Assembly: GCA_900239685.1 (NCBI GenBank)
Contig: OENT01000402.1
Span: 58,181 to 122,180, forward strand
Direction: 5' to 3'
Length of the DNA stretch: 64,000 nucleotides
Source of the DNA: Rotaria macrura
Lineage: Eukaryota; Rotifera; Eurotatoria; Philodinida; Philodinidae
Shown here piece after piece: positions 52,304 to 64,000 of the stretch (the stretch's first letter is position 1; the number at the start of each line of letters is the position of its first letter). The translations under genes and the position numbers were made by a program. The notes below the pieces were generated by a model. It was not told where the DNA came from and did no database searches. It saw nothing but the letters and a program-made list of their open reading frames with translations.

Positions 52304-52534
52304 TTAACAAAACTGTTCACGAATAGGTATTAATAGTTGGGCATTCAAATGAAGTCGTAAATAATGTATTACTATCTGTTCTAAAGTGGAATCTACTGTG
52401 TTTATTGTTCGATGGAAAAAATTTGATGCAAAGTAGCTAGAAAACTCCGGTTTCTGGCATTTGAAAGAGGAGATTTGAAGATATGATGGCATATGCAAAA
52501 CGTTTTCTTTTTTAGAAAAAGATTCTAAAACATA
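52304..52534 (-). pseudogene. Orphan terminal exon-like fragment
   Basis: An open frame of 76 residues plus stop begins right after a good acceptor (gattttcag) and ends IPIREQFC. The composition (LEQIVIHYLRLHLNAQLLIP) looks like real protein and vaguely like a SOCS box. The sequence upstream (to about 53110, including an ankyrin-like KYSDLSLIQMLLYKGY) cannot be joined in phase. I take this as a fragment of a decayed or unresolved gene. Confidence 0.25.
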
Positions 52535-53723
52535 CTGAAAATCAAATTTTACGAGAGAATAGTTCCAAGGCTGTTCTTACATGTTATTAAAATATTCACG
52601 AGTCCTTGACGAAAAGAAAGAAGGAGTCAGAAAAGGAAGGTGCTCAGCACTTAGACTTTTTATATTTTATGTAAAAGAAGTCTAACTATAGAAAAGAATT
52701 AACCAACGCTATAGTTTGCTACTAACTCATTCGTCAGTTTTCCGAATGAATACTGAAACTGTTTCATTGTATACCTGTTTTTGGTTAATAGAAATTCCAT
52801 GGATTTCGTATCTTTCATCCGAAACCTACGTGCCTCGATTGAATAAAAACAGAAGTTTTTTTATCTTCCATCTCGAACTTCGTGTGGTTTTTTAAGATAG
52901 GCAATTGCTCTATATAGCTTGCCGAGAATCTTCTATAGCTCTTCTATTCCCAAATACAATATGATTAAGTCTGATTTCTACAAAAACTTCTACGAGTGTG
53001 ATTAGTGTTAAAGGTGTTTTATGAATCGTTTGCTGCATGAATGGCATGCGATAGCCTTTATACAAAAGCATTTGTATAAGCGACAAATCAGAATATTTCA
53101 CGCAATTCAATGCGCCTAAACAACATATAAAAATTGTTTTTCACTCGTCGAAATCAATTGATATTCCACAATTTGAATGATGTTTTCGGTTATTGATTAT
53201 TATCGCTATTTTCCATCCTAATTTGCTCGCTTTGTTATTTTACATGGTCAGAATAAGAATCGAACGCTCCATTTTTTTCAGAATATCCGGTATGCTTGCA
53301 AAAATGATTTCGATGATTCCAGAAACAGTTTCCATTAGTTAATATTCGAGATGCATAGGTAATTTTCTATTGACATAGAATGAAATACTTCTTGCACAAA
53401 AAGAAATCCCATCTTTAGTAACGTCTAGATACTAGATTCTTTGATTCTGTTATGAAACGTTTCTTAATCCTCAATCATCTTCTATCACTATAGTACTGAC
53501 ATTTGTAAACATTCGCCATCTTCTTTTGTTACTATGTTTTTTTTCGTGTTACTATACGTGTCTGAGCTCTTTTTTGACGATGAACATGAGGCTGATCCAC
53601 CATATTGACCAAATGATGCACTGACACTATCTGAGACTTTTGGTCATCTCTTATTTTTTTTGCATCAATATGATAATAATCATCTGTAAAATTGTATCCT
53701 TTTGAGTATGTTTGATTATAGGT

Positions 53724-54497
53724 TTAAATTTGATTCAAACTTTCACTAATAATATCAGGCTTAAGATCGGACGGATTCCATATAGATTGATATAATTCAG
53801 CACCTACTGTTATTTTGTTACTAGCGGCCAATCCATGTTCCAATAGAGTCATCAATCTTTCTCCCATGCCCTTTCCTATTGTTGAATTAGTATTTGGTTG
53901 CTCAAAGTAGACGAGTTTTTGCAAATTAGTCAAATAGAATTGTGTGTATTTCGCCGCTTTAGAACGATGAATATATTCTGCTTTTGGATTTTTACCATCG
54001 ACAGATGGTTTACCAGCCACAGATAATAGTTTTTAGCAGATAATGAAATCATATTGGTTGATGTTGTTTTAAAGCCTGCAAAATAAAATACTAATTTGTA
54101 TTGATATTCACCAGTTCGAAGTTTTTTAATAGTATTAAGTGCTGTATGGTTATTATCTAAACATTGAAAAAGAAATAAAATTTCACGTTCATTTGGATTA
54201 ATTTTTGTAAATATAGCAATTGATTACTATAATTCTCATACCATATCTATGTATATTTTGATGATCTATTGGTACCATAACTGGTACCTACCAGAATAAC
54301 CATTTTTCAGGATTATTTATGTTCTCATTTTCATTTGATAACGCGCCATAAACATAAATCTGTCGATTCAAATATTTACATGATGTTAAAATATTAGCAA
54401 GAATAATACCATCGGCAAGACTTGAGTTTGATGTTTTAACACCATACTTCAGTACATAAGCATACAAGAAGATCAACAAGAGTAAAGTCTTCTACAT
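53724..54497 (-). pseudogene. Decayed gene for a secreted protein, family not recognised
   Basis: The minus strand reads as one intronless protein broken at several places. A start codon at 54497-54495 is followed directly by TAG, then in the same frame a signal-peptide-like KTLLLLIFLYAYVL and about 65 residues to WLFW, a TAG at about 54288, and further in-frame residues. Near 54195 the reading continues in another frame (NPNEREILFLFQCLDNNHTA, GEYQYKLVFYFAGFKTT), and near 54020 in a third (AGKPSVDGKNPKAEYIHRSK to SLNQI, stop at 53726-53724). Two stops and two frameshifts in about 770 bp argue for a pseudogene of a secreted protein near 250 residues. Short introns could explain one of the breaks, but not the stop at codon 2. 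Confidence 0.55.
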
Positions 54498-57159
54498 AGT
54501 AGATATATTTATATGTATCTGATAAGAACAAACAAAATATTTAGTATAAAATACAAATAGAAGCAAAATTTTGTATATAATAGTCAGCAAAAATTAACTT
54601 TCAATTTTACTCTCATATACTCACCTTTGCTCTATACAGTATACAACTTTTACCCAACTTTCACTGAATTGAAGCTAAATATTTCTTCCTGCAAAGTCTT
54701 TTGATACACAAAATTTTTCTATATACAGTGCAACAGCGTTGGGTGTTCCTATTTTGCTGCCTTTCTATCTTTTATCAAAATACATATCTTTCCGTGTACA
54801 GTGCCACTATGCCGATATCATCTGATACAACGTTGAAGTTTTTTTTTCAGTTTTGATCGCTCTTCCTAAAATACGTATGTTGGGTGTGAGTAAGAGGCGT
54901 TATTATCATGATTTCGATCTTAGTGAAGAGTCTAATCATACGGTTTCATATCAGTCTCCTTTATGTTGTGACTCCTTCTAAGTCTGTCATATTTATGTCT
55001 AGTGACTACCTACAAGATGAGACTACCAGAACTCATGTTATTTGTCTCAAATCTTGAGTAGCATTTACATTGACTCAAGACTATTATCGATTAATAACAT
55101 TGACAATGATTTATTTTAGTGTAAATTGGAGCCATTATGATAGCATTTTCGGCCATACTGAAGGAACTCGCGAACGGGTTGCATATGACTACAACGCTAA
55201 ACAAAATTGTACAGAATACGTTTGTTACAAGAAATTAGCACACAGAACGCAGGAATCAATTTTGCTGATAATTCTTTTAAGCAAGCATAGAAAGTGTAAT
55301 TTACAAATGAGTACTCACCCATGAAAACGTCGACTTTCCGAAACAATGGACGGGAGCCATTCGTTACTAACTCTCTCTTAAAATAGCCACCATTTCGGCG
55401 GCTACAATAGCTTTTTATTTCTATTGTTACAGTGTGAGATAATGTTTAATATCAATCGGATCCATATCTCAATTGTAGCGATTTAGCCATTCTTTACATG
55501 TATTATAAAGAAAAAGATGACTGATATCATCATTTGCATTCTTCCTCACCATTTGTTTCATTTTCCCCAGCGTCTTCATTCGATATATTCGTATTTATCA
55601 TACCAGCTATAGCAGTCCTAACTTTAGCTTGTGATTGAATTTTAGTCAGTCAATCGAGTAGCAATCATGAATAGTGAAAAACGCTCTTTCCTCTTCAACG
55701 AGCTGTACCATAAAGATAGGCGAAGCACACGTGACAAAACATTTCTGGAAATTCTAATTAAGAGAAACAATCGGATAGCTCCATGCAACACAAAGTATGG
55801 GTGTGGGTACGGATGAAGAGAATAACTACGTCACCCATCACACTCCAGCCACAAGCAATACTCATACCAGTATTCAACCAGACATACACAATAACTTCAG
55901 TTCAAACTTCATTTTGTCGACACAATTTTTTCTTTTTAATTCTTCTATAACGACACACAACGATCAACTTCTCGTGGCTTCGTCTCAGTAATCAAATCTA
56001 ACCATCACATCGTAAACAAAGTACACAACGACGCTCTACAAACACTCCTCCATCTAAAAACCCTTTCCTTTTCTCTTTGTATAGAACAGCAAACATCAAT
56101 GAAAATTGGATGTTTCATTAAACAATCAAATGAAAATTCTTGCACATTTTATTTCACAACGTCAACGAAGCAAAGAATAATGAGAATTATAATTTATTGC
56201 AACCGATAAATTACCTTTTTTTTCTTGTTTTTACATTAACCAAGGGCAATCAACATCGTAAGTTTCACCCTTATTTTGCAAACGTTAACATATTTTTGTT
56301 TTTCTTTCACATCGCAAACGAAACAATCGACAACGTGAGTTGAAACATTTTTCAATTGATAAATTACTTTGTTTTTCTTATTTTTCCATCCACAAAAATA
56401 ACTGAAAGGCCCAAGTTTCGTTTGAACATCCAGAGCAATATTTCTTCCTCTTTTTCTACCACATCGCGAGCAAAATGATGAGTGAAGTGTGTTACAGTTT
56501 TATGGCTTCTAGAGATTGGCTTGTTCTGTTATTTTTTAGGGAATCGTTTTATAGAACTTTAAAATACGTGCCGGCAAGCGGTGTCAGAAATGGTTTATCA
56601 GTTCCGAAACCTTTCGGAAGGGTTCAGGAAAATTTCAAAAACTGTAAAAAGTGATTATGAATTGTTGCAGTTCATTAGACCGTTTAAAGGTTTATGATTG
56701 TACGTTTTATTTTACAGTGTACTTGAAATTTGACAATCTGAATGTGTAATGATGCGTTCAAACAGTGGAAAAAATTAAATTTCCATTCTTTACCATCTAA
56801 TACTTTTTATAGATTAGAATGCGTGTTTTTACCGTTTAGTAATTTGGCAGCAGTGCTTTGTCACTTTTTATCGATTTTATCACTGTAAATATGGACACTT
56901 TCTGTTGATCATATTCCAATAGAGAGTAAAAGATATTGAAAATCACTCATGAAAGAGATCGGGATGCTATTTCATAGCATCAATCAACTTATTTTATCCT
57001 CTATCAAATGAGATCATTAATGATCGAATCGATCCAGAGAGTGTTTCCAACAAGTTTAAAGGAAGAAATTTTGATTAGCGAGAATCCATTTCGTTTGATT
57101 TTTATTGTGTTTTAGATTAATATATTCAACCGATCTCAATCTTAGCATTTTTAAATGCG
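54498..57159. other. Gene-poor stretch upstream of the giant gene
   Basis: 2.7 kb without a supported gene. A perfect 8-bp-stem hairpin (ttccgaaa-cc-tttcggaa) lies at 56602-56619. The last few hundred bases probably include the promoter or 5' UTR, or further upstream exons, of the gene starting at 57160. Confidence 0.5.
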
Positions 57160-60100
57160 ATGAATTTTTTTGGGGGCCTGTTGAAAGGTGATAAAAAAGA
57201 TATCTCTGAAGAAGCTATCATCATTGGGAGTTTTTTCGAGACCGATGATGTTGGTTTGGAATTTTTCAATTTATTTGTACCAGCTTTCCTTCAATTGGAT
57301 GAATTGGCGAATCAGAGAGACAAGAAAAAAATTTCTAATGATGTGGAGTTTATTACAAGATGTACAATTATGGATTTGCAATCGAAGAAACCTCCGATTC
57401 GTACACCAAATCGAATAGATGCCTATCTATATATCTACCGTCAAATTGAACGGCATATGTATAAAATAAATGTAGAACGAAAATTAGTTGAGCAACTTCA
57501 GAAACTTAAAGAAGACCTATTTAATTTATTGATCGTTACATTCAAACAAACAAAGGGTGCAGAACCAAATCTTCTTGTAACAGAGATAGAATCACTAGCA
57601 CAGATGAATATTCCACAACATCTATCATCGATTGTTACCATTGAGAATGAAAATACATTAATGATGTTTTTTGTTCTGAGTAAACTGTCAATGCAAGCTA
57701 GACAATGTATACGTGATAATCATTTTCGTCTTGAATGGATCGACATATTATCCCAAGTAGAAAGATACAAACTATCTTTACAAGAATTTATTCAAAAATA
57801 TGTAAATTATCAACAAGCTTTTATAGAATTTCCATTCAATACATCAGTGCTTATGCATCTTATTCAACGAGTGCCTCTCTCAAAGGAAACGATGCAATCA
57901 CCATTTATTACCTTCTATCGATTGAATGGCGAATTGAAGCTTGACGAGATATTGTTTTTTGAACAATTTTATTCAATATTTAGTGATGGTATTAAAAAGC
58001 AACGGCATGAACTGAAAGATATTGCTCAATTGCTCATATGGATTAGAAAGATAGATCATCTATTCAGTAAATACTTCTCCTGTTTTTCTTCAAATGTGTC
58101 TATGGATGTGCTTTGGGATATGTTTTTACTGTTATGCGAAACTACTGATATCAATGAAATTAATCAAAAATATCTACTACAAGAATTGAGCGAAAAAATT
58201 TCATCAGTTAATGTTGTAAAATTTCAAACATATACAAAACTAGCCAAGAATTCCTCAGAAAAATTAAAACCGGTGTCTCGTTCATCTTTTATCGATTTAT
58301 TTGAGAAAATCTTTGATATTTATATTATTAAGCATATTAATCATCCTCAATATTCGTATGATCTCCATCGTAATGACTGCCAAGAGCTTTTACAAGTTGC
58401 TCTTCAAATATCTTCAAAGAATCTTTTACAAAGACGTCCCTGCTTACTTCTTATTCGTAAAACTCTCTTTGAATGTGAAAGTCGTCTGACGCCCAACGCA
58501 CAAAGACTGAAAAATCTATTTGAAAACTTGAAAAATTTGGATAAGACATTATGTGAACAATACACTGCAGAGGAGATCATTGATGATGAATGGCTAAAAG
58601 ATTTTCTCGTTTCTACCATCTCAATTTGGTTAAAGTTAGATCGAAACACTTACGAATATTTATGTGAAACTCATGGAAATAGTCCATGGGCAATTTTTAT
58701 CTGGACAAGAATCATACATCTAAATTTTTCAACAATGTTAAACAATAATCATATGGAAGTTCTCCTCAAAATGAATGGTTGGATGAAAGATGTTAAACAC
58801 GATATTTATAATGCAACTGACATTTTTACAATTATTTTAGTCAATAAATTGTTTGAATTAATGCTTATGAAATATTCGAAATCAATCTTAATGTTGCCAA
58901 ATATTGATATAATAATGAATTTCATCATATCTATGCGTGATAATACATCTATAAAAATAGATGTTGATGCAATTAATACTTTTATCGATGATGGCAAAGA
59001 AATTGTTAATGAAATTCTCCGATTGAAGAGTAAGTTGTTTTTTCAGCATGAGACTGTTTCTTATCGGTTGCTGTACAGATGTATGTTTTTCCTCTATCTA
59101 CATTAAGCTCTGCCCTACCAATAGTAACTAACGACAAATTTATCGGTTTGCGGCATATTTCGTCTTAGAAATTCGCAATGTTTGATTTGCACTATCGAAT
59201 CTATGTAACGGTATTGGGAAATATTTAGTTACATCGCACTTTCACTGATCGTGACTATTGAGTTCGAAATTTTGAATCTGAAACTAATTCACCCACACAA
59301 TATCCTCGATAAAAAGCTTTTTAATGCATCTCAATAGTTGCTGTAAAATATTCGAGACTTTGTTTCGCTTACTCTGTACTCGTTTCTCAATGCATCGTCA
59401 CAGTGATCGTAGAAAAATATAGGCATAATTGACTGTGATTTTTAGAATAGAAATTGTCAGCTTAGATACGAAACCAGACTTAAATGGGAAAGGATACGGT
59501 TCGACTAGAGGCACTCTACTTCTAGCTTTCTCTGTTTGCATCATCATATTGATTTGTATTAAACTAATATTCATCTTTAGGCAAATGTTCACTATATCGC
59601 GAGTTGGCAGCTGATTCCATCGTCCATTGTTTTGTTCCATTGGTCGACATAAATAGTATAGTTCGTACAATTGATCGTCAACACTATAGATTTCCATTAA
59701 CAAGCGCAATTATCGATGATATGGTTGCTTTACCCAAACCTAATGATGTTGATATCTTGAACATCAACTCTAAAGCAGAGTTTTTTAATCGGCTAATTCG
59801 ACCAATAAATGAATGGTGTAAGTGGTTCGATAGATTTATTGATATATTTCAACATGTGATCGATTGGCTAAAAACTCATAAGGTCAATCGTTCAAATGAA
59901 TTATTAATAGATTTATTAAGAATTCGTGATGATCCTAAAATGACTTTGATTGAAATGAGAACAATAATTGATAATATTCTAATATTATTAAAACCATTTA
60001 AAGATCTTCGGCGTCTTTGCCAACTATTCAATTGCTTAATTCCATTTCAAGTTCTTAAACCTGGCACATTATGTGTGCAGGAAAATACAAAGAAATTTCT

Positions 60101-63100
60101 TACAGAATTAGAACGCTTTCAACCAAAAAATAAGTTTACTGTAGAAGGTAAAAAAAGTCGTGAGCTGAGTATATCTATAGCCGATCGTCAACAAGTTCAA
60201 TGGTCATTAGCCAGTGAAAAATTTCCATGCAACATTTTTGTTGAATATCGAAGTCATGGAGAGGATAACCAATATACAACATTATATGAACAACAAAATG
60301 CTTCTATTCATGAACATGTTCTTCAAGGTCAGTTTGAAAGTCAGCGTAATGGTCAATTATTAATAACTCTTGATAACCAAAATTCTGCGAATCCTCGAGT
60401 TGTTTGGTATCGAATTAAATGTGTGGGTATATCAACTTGCCATCTATTTCATGGAATATTCAATATGCATTTTAAAAAATGTTATCAAGACACTCCTCAA
60501 AGCATTACTGGAAACGATTTTATTAAATTACTTGACGTTGTTTTTACTTTTATAAATAAACTTTTAAATGGTGATATCACTTTACGATCGATGACAGAAT
60601 TACAGAGTATTTTCAAAGATAAAAATATTAATATTCGAGAAGAAGTTAAAAAGTTATTCATCAATTGTTCAAACGAAATAAATAATAATAGAGGAAACAT
60701 GGCAAATGCTGCTTTGCAAGTTCCAAGAGTTCAAACAAATGAAAACGATATTGAACAAGTATGCGAGTGGTTACAGATTTATCAGTATTATAGTCATACA
60801 AATGTTATTTTGGAGTGTATTGAAAAATTCGATCTATTACCGTTAGATAATGAGGAAGAAACAATAGGTAATTTAAAACGTTTGAGTGCTAATGAAAATT
60901 GCTCCTTAAAAGAAATAACTCAAACTTATCGAATTTTACGAGAATGTTTTCAAACTCTAAGTCATCAACATTTACAGTTAATTAAAACAGCACTTGAATG
61001 TTCAAATGTTATTTCAATGATGAAAAAATCTGATCTCTATTCTCAGCATGGTCGACGTCGTTTTCAAGAACTACGAGATAACTTAACGACACAATTTCAA
61101 TTGCAAGAATTAAATAATATGATACTTAATTCATGGATTATGACATACACATTGATTGAACCATTTATGTTTAAAGCAAAATCTTTCGATGATTTTATTC
61201 TACGTCTTGCTCAGATGACGAATTTAGAAGAAAGTTCATTAAATCATATTAAAAGTAAGTCTCAATCATAATTGGTAGTGTGAGCAAAGACTTAAATCTA
61301 CGTCTTAAGTTGATGATAACTTTGGTAAAAGCTGTCCCGTCATTTAGAAAACTTTCGAATTGCAAAGAGAGAAACTACCATAATCGTCTGTCAAAAAAGT
61401 AGGGAATATATTGAGTATTGGAATAAGTGACGAACAGAATGTGAAAATCCAAGGTTTCCAAAATATATCGAGCATTCATTATTCAACCCATAAGTCAATT
61501 AAATGATTTCTGAGTCAAGTTTTACCAAGATGGTCTTCTAGAAAAATTTTCTTTCTGTGTCTTATTTTTCATTAAAGAAATCAATAGAATTTATTCGTTT
61601 CTTTCGTCCTTTGAGGGACCTTCATTCCTCCTTAAAGTCTTCCGAGATGTATTAGAATTTTCATCAAGTTTTCCTCCCCTTCATCTGAACGGTTCACTTA
61701 TAATGATCATCCTAAAATTTTGTAGATTTGAAATGATCCAAATGTATTTTCTCAGTAGTTATTTTCGTAGTTTCAATTCCTATAGTGTTGTGTACACGAG
61801 TACAAATAAAAATTGTACAACAGATCCCATATGTTATATCTAATCACATTATCCGTCTAATATACTTCTAGTTGATATGAGATCCTTTGATCAGCATAAT
61901 AACATATATAGAGCATGGAAAACCTAAAATTCTAGAATTTATATATTGGGATCTAGTGACCTGCCAATAGTAAACGGTGCACGGTATATTTCGGCATAGA
62001 AATCTTTCGCTCAGTCAATTGCTGACTAATGAAATTTTAATGAATAATTTGACAGACATGAATCGAAATCACAGGTCGTCAGTAGATGTTTACTTTCCTA
62101 AATTATTCAAGGAATTATCAATATCGAAAAATTTTGTCGTCAGAGAATATAATGGAAGATTTCATCACACTCAGCCATAGGGTATCGACTTCAGAAGCAA
62201 TGACAGTAATGGTAAAAATGTTACTATTGATAACTAAGATTCGATGTAACTCGTTCGTCAGTTGCAATACTTTTAATTCGAAAACATTCTTTAGATTATT
62301 GTGTTTTTTTCTCCGCGTAGTTATTAATGATAATATACAAGTTGTAACAATGTGGTTATCAGCAGAGGAATCGACAGTATTAGACAATGCCCTAATTACT
62401 ATGGAAAATATATTTAAAACTGGAAGTGTTGATATTCATTTACGACGTTTGAAAGGAAAGGGATCATACTATAAAATTACTTATTCAATTGATCGTATTC
62501 AAGTTGGAATGAAAAACGAGAGAGACGATAATAACCAGAATGAGCAAGCCGTGCACAACGATAGGGTTGAAGCAAAAAAACTTCAATTTCAATTATCAAT
62601 GTCAGACGTTGACGATCATAAACGTCAATTAACATTTTGTAATGTCGATGTTCAACAAAATTTAATGTACAAAAAAGTTCTAATCAATGGACAACTGAAA
62701 TTATTACAAACAATTGACAATATCTATCATATTTTTACTAAATTAGAATTAGGTGGTCATCCCGATTTTCAATTACGCGATGAACATTATGAAATATATC
62801 TTCAACAAAGTAAGAGAGAATCGTTCGATGAATAATAAAATGTATATTTTTTTGAAAAATATTTTCAGTCCAAGCTGGTTCAATGTTAACCGATTTACGT
62901 AATCATCAAAATGCTCGACTCGACAATGCTATTCATACTCGAATTCAAAGCTTAGAATTAATTTACAACACCATGAAAATGAGCTACGATATCTGGATAA
63001 GTAATTTAGAGAAACATCGTCACGAATGTTCATTATTGAAATTATTTTCTAATCGTGAAATTATGATTTTAATTATTCTACTTCGTACATCAAATGCACC

Positions 63101-63873
63101 AGATTCAATTCGAAATCGTTTTCTGAAAAAGATTTTTGAATTTAAAGATTTAAATAATCAACATGAAGAAGAACAAAAATTAACCATTCATTGTCTTGAA
63201 CATTATCTTCGTTCATTAAGAATTTCGCAAGTAAACTTCACGATAGATCATCTTGTTCAATGTTATCAAACATATCGTATAGACGCCGGAGCCAATAGTG
63301 ATATGTGTTTAAGGAAATTGGCACAATTTCTTCCAGATTTATTTAACCTCGATGGAGACATTTTTCAACAGAGACAAATACAAGAACAAAATGAACAGTT
63401 CCTAGTCAGTATCAATCGTGCCACATTGATTTCAAATCAAAACGTTTTTTCATCTGATTTCGATATAAGCACCTGTTGTATTTTGTTGAACGTCTTTCGA
63501 AATCAATTACCATCCTCTTATCAAATACTTTGGTGTTTGAATACAACAGAAGAAGATATTCATTTATTTTTTTCTCGCATAAGAGCGTTTCCTTCTCTTA
63601 CGTTTGCTATTATGGATATTGATAAAATGCATCATCGTCTTCGGGAATTACTTTTAAATGAACAAGATTTATTGACACGTCAACAAGATATACATGGAAC
63701 AGTATTTTATTTTTCACGTGACTTAACAACTGGTCGAAGAGGTCTGCGACAATTTCAAATACCCGATAGATATAAAGATTCTAATCAAAGTTATCATCAT
63801 TTAATGAACGTATTCCAAGAACATAACATTGTACCATCACAAATCCAAATTATCTATGGTAGAGCGGGTATTG
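57160..63873 (+). CDS. Giant AAA+ protein, probably RNF213/mysterin-like, N-terminal part (partial)
   Basis: Four exons are visible: 57160-59029, 59581-61254, 62321-62809 and 62869-63873, all joined in phase 1, giving about 1679 residues before the window ends. The first part is helical, without known motifs. In exon 2 (about 60150-60430) a beta-rich segment, VQWSLASEKFPCNIFVEYRS through GQLLITLDNQNSANPRVVWY, resembles a GOLD domain. Helical repeats follow (QLQELNNMILNSWIMTYTLI), then RQLTFCNVDVQQNLMYKKVL. Exon 4 ends with IPDRYKDSNQSYHHLMNVFQ and IQIIYGRAGIG, the start of a Walker A loop whose Lys must be in the next exon. A long helical region leading into an AAA+ ATPase is the layout of the E3 ligase RNF213, but without the rest this is a tentative call. 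The start could lie further upstream. Confidence 0.5.
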
Positions 63874-63884
63874 GTAAGTAAATA

Positions 63885-64000
63885 TAGTGGTGGCCAAAAT
63901 TATAAGACCACCTTATCTCGATCTATTCTTTCAAATTTTTCTTTGCCTCACACATTATATTTTTTTCCTAAATTTATGGAACAATGTAGAATCAAATATG
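63885..64000. mobile_element. Tc1/mariner-like terminal inverted repeat, element runs off the window
   Basis: tagtggtggccaaaattata followed by agaccacc, preceded by TA, closely resembles the outer ends of Tc1/mariner DNA transposons. It begins eleven bases after the intron donor at 63874, so the element would sit inside an intron of the giant gene. The other end and any transposase are beyond the right edge. Confidence 0.5.

Larger units (their letters stand above)
49593..53723. other. Gene-poor stretch with possible mobile-element remnants
   Basis: 4.1 kb with no intact gene. It holds a structured inverted repeat at 50529-50570, a hAT-like terminal motif at 52029-52052, a short Tc1-like motif (agtgtggccaaaaaacg, about 50019-50035), an orphan exon-like frame at 52304-52534 and an ankyrin-like scrap at 52910-53110. 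About 50130-50290 reads for some 45 codons in one frame before a stop. These look like decayed sequence rather than working genes. Confidence 0.5.

Noticed and set aside
52910..53110. Ankyrin-like scrap on the minus strand
   Set aside because: Only one weak repeat-like unit and no in-phase connection to the exon-like fragment at 52304-52534.

Overview
This is a window of AT-rich animal nuclear DNA. Genes are mostly split by short GT-AG introns of about 50-75 nt, with a few introns of 0.5-1.3 kb. Developmental and ciliary metazoan genes (a Distal-less homeobox gene, NCKAP5-like, CCDC83-like), an intron-bearing H2A with an extended C-terminal tail, and polypyrimidine-AG sites just upstream of some start codons together suggest a bdelloid rotifer (Adineta/Rotaria type). 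That identification is inferred from gene content, not from any marker gene.

Layout, left to right. 1-2902: no recognisable gene. 2903-5528 (+): acetyl-CoA transporter SLC33A1, two exons. 6088-7149 (+): intronless wax-synthase-type MBOAT acyltransferase. 8240-9231 (+): secreted astacin metalloprotease, four exons. 9415-12241 (-): Dlx homeobox gene with an 18-nt microexon inside the homeobox. 15161-17255 (-): SH3BGR-type thioredoxin-fold protein with a long acidic tail carrying repeated RRRRGWD motifs. 18966-19775 (+): UBA plus Pth2-like protein. 20948-21395 (+): mitochondrial chaperone TIM9. 21956-24606 (-): many-exon coiled-coil protein with one in-frame stop. 24607-33788: 9.2 kb without a recognisable gene. 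33789-39203 (+): NCKAP5-like protein, nine exons. 39335-41051 (-): CCDC83-like protein, nine exons. 41742-42647 (+): cysteine-rich secreted or GPI-anchored Ly6/uPAR-like protein. 44234-45884: head-to-head H2A and H2B genes, both with introns. 46245-46868 (-): Spire-box/FYVE-like zinc protein. 47151-48566 (-): NADH-cytochrome b5 reductase. 49242-49592 (+): small hypothetical protein. 49593-57159: gene-poor, with a decayed secreted-protein pseudogene and scraps that may be mobile-element ends. 57160 to the right edge (+): N-terminal part of a giant protein, probably RNF213/mysterin-like, with a Tc1/mariner-like terminal repeat in its last visible intron.

Splice junctions were worked out by hand from GT/AG sites, reading frame and family alignment. 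For every multi-exon gene with a recognised family the exon lengths sum to a whole number of codons. The genes are mostly unrelated housekeeping, cytoskeletal/ciliary and secreted functions. Only the H2A/H2B pair forms an obvious functional unit. The items most worth a second look are the Dlx microexon, the RRRRGWD repeat tail, the H2A tail, the intronless wax synthase (candidate horizontal transfer), the Pth2-like protein that seems to lack catalytic residues, the isolated Spire C-terminus, and the GOLD-like insert in the giant protein.
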